From: Chamaea fasciata
Lineage: Eukaryota; Chordata; Aves; Passeriformes; Sylviidae
Reading direction: 5' to 3'
Length of the DNA: 64,000 nt
Assembly: GCA_029207755.1 (NCBI GenBank)
Contig: JARCOQ010000073.1
Span: 434,001-498,000, forward strand
Shown here: positions 1 to 7,137 of the stretch, one piece after another
Position numbering within the stretch: position 1 is the first letter of the stretch
Layout: each line of letters begins with the position of its first letter
Program-made: the position numbers and the translations under genes
Notes under the pieces: generated by a model
The model's database searches: none
What the model saw: the letters and a program-made list of their open reading frames with translations, nothing else
Told to the model about the DNA's origin: nothing

Positions 1-297
1 AAAAATCCGAGAAAATCCGGAAACTGCGCAATTAGCACCGAATGGCCAGAGATGAAAGCAGGGGCAGTGCAAAGGTGCCAAGCTTGCCCAAATGACTCCA
101 ATTGAAATCTTGAACTCAGGGAAGACATGCATAGAAAGAGAGTGGAGAAGAATTGAGATGAATGAAATGTCACAAAAAACAAAGAAAAAAATAAGGAATA
201 TTTTTGAGGCCAGGGGAAAATCATAAAAGCAGATGGGATGAGCAGAAGTGCAGGGACATGGACCGAAGCTTGCCCAATTATTGCTCATTGAAATCAG

Positions 298-358
298 CAG
301 ATTTCATTCCCTTTCCCGAAAGGGAAAGCCTTCCTTTCGGGAAAGGGAATGAAATCTG
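298..358. repeat. Hairpin palindrome, C/G form (26-bp arms, 9-nt loop)
   Basis: The left arm 298-323 (CAGATTTCATTCCC...CGAAAGG) is the exact reverse complement of the right arm 333-358 (CCTTTCGGG...GAAATCTG), with loop GAAAGCCTT. The same structure sits at the equivalent point of most a, c and e monomers. Dyad symmetry of this size can extrude as a cruciform. Confidence 0.92.
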
Positions 359-421
359 GAAATCAGAGGATAAAGTGGATCAAGCGCTCTGGATTGGAGA
401 TGTGATCCAAAAAGCACGCAA

Positions 422-848
422 GTGAGAAAATCCGAGAAAATCCGGAAACTGCGCAATTAGCACCGAATGGCCAGAGATGAAAGCAGGGGCAGTGCAAAAG
501 TGCCAAGCTTGCCCAAATGACTCCAATTGAAATCCTGAACTCAGGGAAGACATGCATAGAAAGAGAGTGGAGAAGAATTGACAGGAATGAAATGTCACAA
601 AAAAAAGAGAAATAAAATAAGGAAAATTTTGGACGCTGGGTTAAAACCATAAAAGCAAACTGGATGAGCAGAAGTGCAGCGACAAGGACCAAAGCTTCCC
701 CAATTATTGCTCATTGTTATGGGCAGATTACATTCCCTTTCCCAAAAGGGAAAGCCTTCTTTTTGGGAAAGGGAATGATATCTGGAAATCAGAGAACAAA
801 AGGGGACCAAGCGCTCTGGAGAGCAGATGTGATCCAAAAAGCACGCAA
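422..848 (+). repeat. Representative monomer, type b (427 bp)
   Basis: Middle block AAAGAGAAATAAAATAAGG, then TTTTGGACGCTGGGTTAAAACC and CAGCGACAAGGACC. The palindrome usually has a CTTTCTAGGAAAGG right arm; this copy has the CTTTTTGGGAAAGG form. Confidence 0.8.
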
Positions 849-1273
849 GTGAAAAAATACGAGAAAATCTGGAAACTGCGCAATTAGCACCGAATGGACA
901 GAGATGAAATCAGGGACAGTGCAAAGGTGCCAAGCTTGCCCAAATGACTCCAATTGAAATCCTGAACTCAGGGAAGACATGCATAGAAAGAGAGTGGAGA
1001 AGAATTGATATGAATAAAATGTCACGAAAAACAAAGAAAAAAATCAGGAATATTTTTGCGGCCAGGCGAAAATCATAAAAGCAGATGGGATGAGCAGAAG
1101 TGCAAGGACATGGACCGAAGCTTGCCCAATTATTGCTCATTGAAATCAGCAGATTTCATTCCCTTTCCCGAAAGGGAAAGCCTTCCTTTCGGGAAAGGGA
1201 ATGAAATCTGGAAATCAGAGGGTAAAGTGGATCAATCGCTCTGGAGTGGAGATGTGATCCAAAAAGCACGCGA
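849..1273 (+). repeat. Representative monomer, type c (425 bp)
   Basis: Middle block GATATGAATAAAATGTCACG, then AGGAATATTTTTGCGGCCAGG. This copy has GGACAGAGATGAAATCAGGG in place of the usual GGCCAGAGATGAAAGCAGGG. Confidence 0.8.
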
Positions 1274-1697
1274 GTGAAAAAACCTGAAAATTCGGGAAAA
1301 AGGCTGATTACCACTGAATGGCCAGAGATGAAAGCAGGGGCAGTGCAAAGGTGCCAAGCTTTCCCAAATGACTCCAATTGAAATCCTGAACTCAGGGAAG
1401 ACATGCATAGAAAGAGAGTGGAGAAGAATTGAGATGAATGAAATGTCACAAAAAACAAAGAAAAAAATAAGGAATATTTTTGAGGCCAGGGGAAACCCAT
1501 AAAAGCAGATGGGATGAGCAGAAGTGCAGGGACATGGACCGAAGCTTGCCCAATTATTGCTCATTGAAATCAGCAGATTTCATTCCCTTTCCCGAAAGGG
1601 AAAGCCTTCCTTTCGGGAAAGGGAATGAAATCTGGAAATCAGAGGATAAAGTGGATCAAGCGATCTCGAGTGGAGATGTGATCCAAAAAGCACGCGA
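1274..1697 (+). repeat. Representative monomer, type a (424 bp)
   Basis: Middle block GAGATGAATGAAATGTCAC, then AAAAAATAAGGAATATTTTTG and GAGGCCAGGGG. It has the full C/G palindrome. Type a occurs in segments 1, 7 and 8 and once late in segment 6. Confidence 0.8.
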
Positions 1698-2005
1698 GTG
1701 AAAAAACCTGAAAATTCAGGAAAAAGGCTGATTACCACTGAATGGCCAGAGATGAAAGCAGGGGCAGTGCAAAGGTGCCAAGCTTGCCCAAATGACTCCA
1801 ATTGAAATCCTGAACTCAGGGAAGACATGTATAGAAAGAGAGTGGAGAAGAATTGCTAGAAATGTATTGTCCCAAAAAAAACAAAAACAAATCAGTAAAG
1901 AAATCAGAATCTTGGCGAAAATCATAAAAGCGATAGACATGAGCAGAAGTACAAGGACATGGACCGAAAATTTCCCAGTTATTGCTCATCGAAATCCGCA
2001 GATTA

Positions 2006-2052
2006 CATTCCCTTTCCCAAAAGGGAAAGCCTTCTTTTTGGGAAAGGGAATG
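2006..2052. repeat. Hairpin palindrome, A/T form of type d (17-bp arms)
   Basis: The arm CATTCCCTTTCCCAAAA (2006-2022) is the exact reverse complement of TTTTGGGAAAGGGAATG (2036-2052). Relative to the C/G form, the base pair after TTTCCC has changed on both arms, so pairing is kept. Confidence 0.9.
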
Positions 2053-2122
2053 ATATCTGGAAATCAGAGAACAAATAGGATCAAGCCCTCTGGACAGCAG
2101 ATGTGATCCAAAAAGAACGCAA

Positions 2123-2545
2123 GTGAAAAAATCCGAGAAAATCCGGAAACTGCGCAATTAGCACCGAATGGCCAGAGATGAAAGCAGGGGCAGTGCAAAG
2201 GTGCCAAGCTTGCCCAAATGACTCCATTGAAATCCTGAACTCAGGGAAGACATGCATAGAAAGAGATTGGAGAAAAATTGAAATCCATGAAATGTCAAAA
2301 AAAACAAAGAAAAAAAAGGAAAGGTTTTGAGGCCTGGTGAAAACCATAAAAGCAGATGGGATGAGCAGAAGTGCAGGGACATGGACCAAAGCTTGCCAAA
2401 TTATTGCTCATTGAAATCAGCAGATTTCATTCCCTTTCCCGAAAGGGAAAGCCTTCCTTTCGGGAAAAGGGAATGAAATCTGGAAATCAGAGGATAAAGT
2501 GGATCAAGCGCTCTGGAGTGCAGATGTGATCCAAAAAGCACGCGA
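2123..2545 (+). repeat. Representative monomer, type e (423 bp)
   Basis: Middle block ATTGGAGAAAAATTGAAATCC, then AAAGGTTTTGAGGCCTGGTG. Many e monomers also have CTCCATTGAAATCC, a two-base loss from the usual CTCCAATTGAAATCC. Confidence 0.8.
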
Positions 2546-3273
2546 GTGAAAAAACCTGAAAATTCGGGAAAAAGGCTGATTACCACTGAATGGCCAGAGA
2601 TGAAAGCAGGGGCAGTGCAAAGGAGCCAAGCTTGCCCAAATGACTCCAATTGAAATCCTGAACATAGGGAAGACATGCATAGAAAGAGTGTGGAGAAGAA
2701 TTGACATGAATGAAATGTCACAAAAAAAAAGAGAAATAAAATAGGGAAAATTTTGGACGCTGGGTTAAAACCATAAAAGCAAATGGGATGAGCAGAAGTG
2801 CAGCGACAAGGACCAAAGCTTGCCCAATTATTGCTCATTGCTATGGGCAGATTACATTCCCTTTCCCAAAAGGGAAAGCCTTCTTTCTAGGAAAGGGAAT
2901 GATATCTGGAAATCAGAGAACAAAAGGGGATCAAGCGCTCTGGAGAGCAGATGTGATCCAAAAAGCACGCAAGTGAAAAAATACGAGAAAATCTGGAAAC
3001 TGCGCAATTAGCACCGAATGGCCAGAGATGAAATCAGGGGCAGTGCAAAAATGCCAAGCTTGCCCAAATGACTCCAATTGAAATCCTGAACTCAGGGAAG
3101 ACATGCATAGAAAGAGAGTGGAGAAGAATTGATATGAATAAAATGTCACGAAAAACAAAGAAAAAAAGCAGGAATATTTTTGCGGCCAGGTGAAAACCAT
3201 AAAAGCAGATGGGATGAGCAGAAGTGCAGGGACATGGACCGAAGCTTGCCCAATTATTGCTCATTGAAATCAG

Positions 3274-3311
3274 CAGATTTCATTCCCTTTCCCAAAAGGG
3301 AATGAAATCTG
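3274..3311. repeat. Short hairpin palindrome (17-bp arms, 4-nt loop)
   Basis: The arm CAGATTTCATTCCCTTT (3274-3290) pairs with AAAGGGAATGAAATCTG (3295-3311) around loop CCCA. The form arises by an internal loss of about 23 bp and is still a perfect hairpin. It recurs in the f monomers and in several others. Confidence 0.9.
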
Positions 3312-3374
3312 GAAATCAGAGGATAAAGCAAATCAAGCGTTCTGGAGAGGAGATGTGATCCAAAAAGCACGCGA

Positions 3375-3798
3375 GTGAAAAAACCTGAAAATTCGGGAAA
3401 AAGGCTGATTAGCACTGAATGGCCTGAGATGAAAGCAGGGGCAGTGCAAAGGTGCCAAGCTTGCCCAAATGACTCCAATTGAAATCCTGAACTCAGGGAA
3501 GACATGCATAGAAAGAGAGTGGAGAAGAATTGACAGAAATGAATTGTCCCAAAAAAAAAAAAACAAATCAGTAAATAATTCAGAATCTTGGCGAAAATCA
3601 TAAAAGCGATTGACATGAGCAGAAGTACAAGGACATGGACCGAAAATTTCCCAGTTATTGCTCATCGAAATCCGCAGATTTCATTCCCTTTCCCAAAAGG
3701 GAAAGCCTTCTTTTTGGGAAAGGGAATGATATCTGGAAATCAGAGAACAAATAGGATCAAGCCCTCTGGACAGCAGATGTGATCCAAAAAGCACGCAA
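3375..3798 (+). repeat. Representative monomer, type d (424 bp)
   Basis: Middle block AATGAATTGTCCC, a poly-A tract, then CAGTAAATAATTCAGAATC and TTGGCGAAAATCATAAAAGCG. The second HindIII-like landmark is replaced by CCGAAAATTTCCCAGTTATT. The palindrome is the A/T form. Type d occurs 29 times, with blocks near 1915, 3590, 7355, 10295, 11970, 16180, 19515, 21635, 22490, 25420, 27540, 28820, 30095, 32215, 33915, 36030, 38160, 39860, 41975, 44105, 45805, 47505, 51280, 52560, 53835, 56390, 57670, 59800 and 61890. Confidence 0.85.
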
Positions 3799-4648
3799 GT
3801 GAAAAAATCCGAGAAAATCTGGAAACAGCGCAATTAGCACGAATGGCCAGAGATGAAAGCAGGGGCAGTGCAAAGGTGCCAAGCTTGCCCAAATGACTCC
3901 AATTGAAATCCTGAACTCAGGGAAGACATGCATAGAAAGAGATTGGAGAAGAATTGACATGAATGAAATGTCACAAAAAAAAGAGAAATAAAATAAGGAA
4001 AATTTTGGACGCTGGGTTAAAACCATAAAAGCAAATGGGATGAGCAGAAGTGCAGCGACAAGGACCAAAGCTTGCCCAATTATTGCTCATTGCTATGGGC
4101 AGATTACATTCCCTTTCCCAAAAGGGAAAACCATTTTTCTAGGAAAGGGAATGATATTTGGAAATCAGAGAACAAAGGGGATCAAGCGCTCTGGAGAGCA
4201 GATGTGATCCAAAAAGCACGCAAGTGAAAAAATACGAGAAAATCTGGAAACTGCGCAATTAGCACCGAATGGCCAGAGATGAAAGCAGGGGCAGTGCAAA
4301 GGTGCCAAGCTTGCCCAAATGACTCCAATTGAAATCCTGAACTCAGGGAAGACATGCATAGAAAGAGAGTGGAGAAGAATTGATATGAATAAAATGTCAC
4401 GAAAAACAAAGAAAAAAATCAGGAATATTTTTGCGGCCAGGCGAAAATCATAAAAGCAGATGGGATGAGCAGAAGTGCAGGGACATGGACCGAAGCTTGC
4501 CCAATTATTGCTCATTGAAATCAGCAGATTTCATTCCCTTTCCCGAAAGGGAAAGCCTTCCTTTCGGGAAAGGGAATGAAATCTGGAAATCAGAGGATAA
4601 AGTGGATCAAGCGCTCTGGAGTGGAGATGTGATCCAAAAAGCATGCGA

Positions 4649-5051
4649 GTGAAAAAACCTGAAAATTCGGGAAAAAGGCTGATTACCACTGAATGGCCAG
4701 AGATGAAAGCAGGGGCAGTGCAAAAGTGCCAAGGCTGCCCAAATGACTCCAATTGAAATCCTGAACTCAGGGAAGACATGCACAGAAAGAGAGTGGAGAA
4801 GAATTGACAGAAATGAAATGTCAGAAAAAAAAAGAGAAATAAAATAAGGAAAATTTTGGACCCTGGGTTAAAACCATAAAAGCAAATGTGATGAGCAGAA
4901 GTACAAGGACATGGACTGAAGCTTGCCAAATTATTGCTCATTGAAATCAGGAGATTTCATTCCCTTTCCCAAAAGGGAATGAAATGTGGAAATCAGTGGA
5001 TAAAGTGAATCAAGCGCTCTCAAGTGAAGATGTGAGCCAAAGAGCACGCGA
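4649..5051 (+). repeat. Representative monomer, type f (403 bp, short palindrome)
   Basis: Middle block TTTTGGACCCTGGGTTAAAAC, AAATGTGATGAGCAG and GGACTGAAGCTTGCCAAATT, then ATCAGGAGATTTC. The palindrome centre is deleted, so the monomer is about 22 bp shorter. The type is concentrated near the inserts and at 47.7-49.4 kb. Confidence 0.78.
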
Positions 5052-5453
5052 GTGAAAAAACCTGAAAATTCTGGAAAAAGGCTGATTAACACTGAATGGC
5101 CTGAGATGAAAAGAGGGGCAGTGCAAAGATGGCAAGCTTGCCCAAATGACTCCAATTGAAATCCTGAACTCAGGGAAGACATGCATGGAAAGAGAGTGGA
5201 AAAGAATTGACAGAAATGAAATGTCACAAAAAAAAGAGAAATAAAATAAGGAAAATTTTGGACCCTGGGTTAAAACCATAAAAGCAAAAGGGATGAGCAG
5301 AAGTGCAGCGACAAGGACCAAAGCTTGCCCAATTATTGCTCATTGAAATGGGCAGATTACATTCGCTTTCTCGAAAGGGAATAAAATCTGGAAATGAGAG
5401 GATAAAGTGGATCAAGCGCTCTGGAGAGGAGGTGTCATCCAAGAAGCACGTGA

Positions 5454-5563
5454 GTGAAAAAAATTGAAAATTCTGGAAAAAGCTTCATTAGCACTTAATG
5501 GCCTGAGATGAAAAGAGGGCAAGTGCAAAGGTGCCAAGCTTGCTCAAAATTACTTCAATTGAA
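5454..5563 (+). repeat. Left half of insert-split monomer (conserved junction sequence)
   Basis: GTGAGTGAAAAAAATTGAAAATTCTGG, CATTAGCACTTAATGG and GCTTGCTCAAAATTACTTC occur only before inserts. The same junction precedes nine of the ten copies; copy 5 keeps only its last part and copy 6 has a diverged version. Confidence 0.8.
5557..5563. repeat. Left target-site-duplication-like repeat of insert copy 1
   Basis: AATTGAA immediately precedes the insert. Its partner AACTGAA is at 6001-6007. Uninterrupted monomers contain this motif once, within CTCCAATTGAAATCCTGA. The right partner continues with 15 further positions that align to the monomer without a gap, so the 7-mer is truly doubled around the insert. 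Confidence 0.6.
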
Positions 5564-5903
5564 TGTCTTTTCCGTGATGGCCACTACACTCGAAATGCTT
5601 CCTCAAAAACCTCAGAGGGTCTGCGGTGGTAGCACCATGGTCTGTTGAGGTCTCTCTTACCTATTCTATTTGGGAATCCTTTGGGCATTTCCACACAGCC
5701 CTGCCTCTTTGTCACTTCATTCTGTGGTTCTGCCTCACTCCTTTTTCTCCCTCTGTCGGCCACCAAGCCCTGTTTTTCCCTCATACAGTGGCTTACCTTA
5801 TCTGTCCTTCGCAACTCTTCCTGTCCATTCATCCTCACAGCTTGACCAGCAGACTCCAACTGACTGACTACCAACTACCTCACTCTCTTATCACACCCAG
5901 AAC

Positions 5904-5915
5904 TGTGACATCACA
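5904..5915 (+). promoter_or_regulatory. CRE-like palindromic element in insert
   Basis: TGTGACATCACA is a near-perfect dyad (TGTGA / TCACA) resembling a CRE/ATF-family site. It is unchanged in all ten insert copies. Such sites are common in retroviral U3 regions. Activity here is inference only. Confidence 0.35.
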
Positions 5916-5935
5916 CCTGTACTCAATCTTTGGAA

Positions 5936-5941
5936 ATTAAA
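5936..5941 (+). promoter_or_regulatory. Possible polyadenylation signal ATTAAA in insert
   Basis: ATTAAA lies 59 bp before the insert's 3' end, with CAGCTGCA just downstream and the T/G-rich CTGTCTGCATCTGTC further on. The order fits an LTR R/U5 boundary. The motif is present in all ten copies. Confidence 0.35.
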
Positions 5942-6000
5942 ACAGCTGCAATATATCTGAGACAGGATTGCCTTTAGCACTGTCTGCATCTGTCTTTCCA

Positions 6001-6007
6001 AACTGAA
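6001..6007. repeat. Right target-site-duplication-like repeat of insert copy 1
   Basis: AACTGAA follows the insert's terminal CA and differs from the left copy AATTGAA at one base. The same pair flanks all ten insert copies, which points to one ancestral insertion that was later amplified with the satellite. Confidence 0.6.
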
Positions 6008-6311
6008 ACGCTGCAGTGTGGGAAGAAATCCACAGAAACAGCCTAGAGAAGAATAGAGAGAACAGAAATATCAAAAAATGAATCAGAAAAATTTGGAACC
6101 CAGGAAAAGACCATAAGGACGAAAGGGATGAACAGAAGTGCAGCAACAAAGACCAAAGCTTGCCCAATTATTGCTCATTGAAATGGGCAGATTTCACTCC
6201 CTTTCCCGAAAGAGAAAGCCTTCTTTCTGGGAAAGGGAATGATATCTGGAAATCAGAGAACAAAGGGGATCAATTGCTCTGGAAAGCAGATATGATCCAA
6301 AAAGCACGCAA
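6001..6311 (+). repeat. Right half of insert-split monomer
   Basis: It aligns colinearly with ordinary monomers (GTGGGAAGAAATCCACAGAAAC for GGGAAGACATGCATAGAAAG) but is clearly more diverged: GAACCCAGGAAAAGACC, CATAAGGACGAAAGGG, CGAAAGAGAAAGCC in the palindrome. The same form follows the other inserts, with a switch in copy 8. Confidence 0.8.
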
Positions 6312-7137
6312 GTGAGAAAATCCGAGAAAATCCGGAAACTGCGCAATTAGCACCGAATGGCCAGAGATGAAAGCAGGGGCAGTGCAAAGGTGCCAAGCTT
6401 GCCCAAATGACTCCAATTGAAATCCTGAACTCAGGGAAGACATGCATAGAAAGAGATTGGAGAAAAATTGAAATCCATGAAATGTCAAAAAAAACAAAGA
6501 AAAAAAAGGAAAGGTTTTGAGGCCTGGTGAAAACCATAAAAGCAGATGGGATGAGCAGAAGTGCAGCGACAAGGACCAAAGCTTGCCCAATTATTGCTCA
6601 TTGAAATCAGCAGATTTCATTCATTTTCCCGAAAGGGAAAGCCTTCCTTTCGGGAAAGGGAATGAAATCTGGAAATCAGAGGATAAAGTGGATCAAGCGC
6701 TCTGGAGTGGAGATGTGATCCAAAAAGCACGCAAGTGAGAAAATCCGAGAAAATCCGGAAACTGCGCAATTAGCACCGAATGGCCAGAGATGAAAGCAGG
6801 GGCAGTGCAAAAGTGCCAAGCTTGCCCAAATGACTCCAATTGAAATCCTGAACTCAGGGAAGACATGCATAGAAAGAGAGTGGAGAAGAATTGACAGGAA
6901 TGAAATGTCAAAAAAAAAAGAGAAATAAAATAAGGAAAATTTTGGACGCTGGGTTAAAACCATAAAAGCAGATGGGATGAGCAGAAGTGCAGGGACATGG
7001 ACCAAAGCTTGCCCAATTATCGCTCATTGAAATCAGCAGATTTCATTCCCTTTCCCAAAAGGGAATGAAATGTGGAAATCAGAGGATAAAGCAAATCAAG
7101 CGTTCTGGAGAGGAGATGTGATCCAAAAAGCACGCGA

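Larger units (their letters stand above)
1..5563 (+). repeat. Array segment 1: 13 monomers, order a b c a d e b c d b c f f'
   Basis: Thirteen complete monomers start near 1, 422, 849, 1274, 1698, 2123, 2546, 2973, 3375, 3799, 4224, 4649 and 5052. The left 110 bp of a fourteenth follow, up to the first insert. Monomers are 423-427 bp, except those at 2973, 4649 and 5052, which are 402-403 bp because the centre of the palindrome is deleted. The monomer at 3799 contains the one-base loss TTAGCACGAATGG, shared with its HOR copies at about 7606 and 12221. Confidence 0.9.
5564..6000 (+). mobile_element. Solo-LTR-like insert, copy 1 (437 bp)
   Basis: A block unrelated to the satellite interrupts one monomer. 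It begins TGTCTTTTCC, ends GTCTTTCCA (TG...CA termini), and is pyrimidine-rich on the + strand, opposite to the satellite. The flanks are AATTGAA on the left and AACTGAA on the right, and monomer homology resumes in register after the right flank; this is what a transposition-type insertion with a 6-7 bp target duplication leaves. A palindromic CRE-like site (5904-5915) and an ATTAAA signal (5936-5941) about 60 bp before the 3' end, followed by T/G-rich sequence, fit U3-R-U5 of an LTR. There is no polypurine tract before it, no primer-binding site after it and no retroviral gene, so at most a solo LTR. A non-LTR origin is not excluded because I do not recognise the family. Its small open frames on both strands are not conserved between copies. 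Confidence 0.6.
3375..6311 (+). repeat. 2.94-kb HOR core, copy 1 (d b c f f' + insert-split monomer)
   Basis: Copies at 3375-6311, 7138-10076 and 11756-14694 are 2937, 2939 and 2939 bp long and differ by scattered single bases. Shared private markers include TTAGCACGAATGG and AAAACCATTTTTCTAGG. Copies 2 and 3 share AACTCAGTGAAG, which copy 1 lacks. Confidence 0.87.

Noticed and set aside
333..358. CENP-B box in the palindrome or in AATTCGGGAAAAAGGCTG
   Set aside because: TTCG and the central A can be matched, but the required CGGG at the far end is absent in both places.
298..358. G-quadruplex from GGG runs in the palindrome
   Set aside because: Only three GGG runs lie close enough on one strand. 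The hairpin is the stronger structure.
638..652. Telomere-like repeat in CTGGGTTAAAACC
   Set aside because: A single GGGTTA without tandem repetition; it is part of the b/f monomer consensus.
5584..5940. Open frames of 96 (- strand) and 104 (+ strand) codons in the insert as a gene
   Set aside because: The + strand frame is broken by a one-base loss in copies 6, 9 and 10 and has no ATG at its usual start (GTG). Neither product resembles a known family. Non-coding LTR-like DNA explains them better.
5564..6000. tRNA-derived SINE (pol III A and B boxes) as the origin of the insert
   Set aside because: No GTTCGANTC-like B box and no A-rich or simple-repeat tail at the 3' end. TG...CA ends fit an LTR better.
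6001..6300. Internal retroviral sequence following the LTR-like insert
   Set aside because: The downstream sequence aligns to the satellite monomer immediately after the insert. There is no primer-binding site or gag-like frame.
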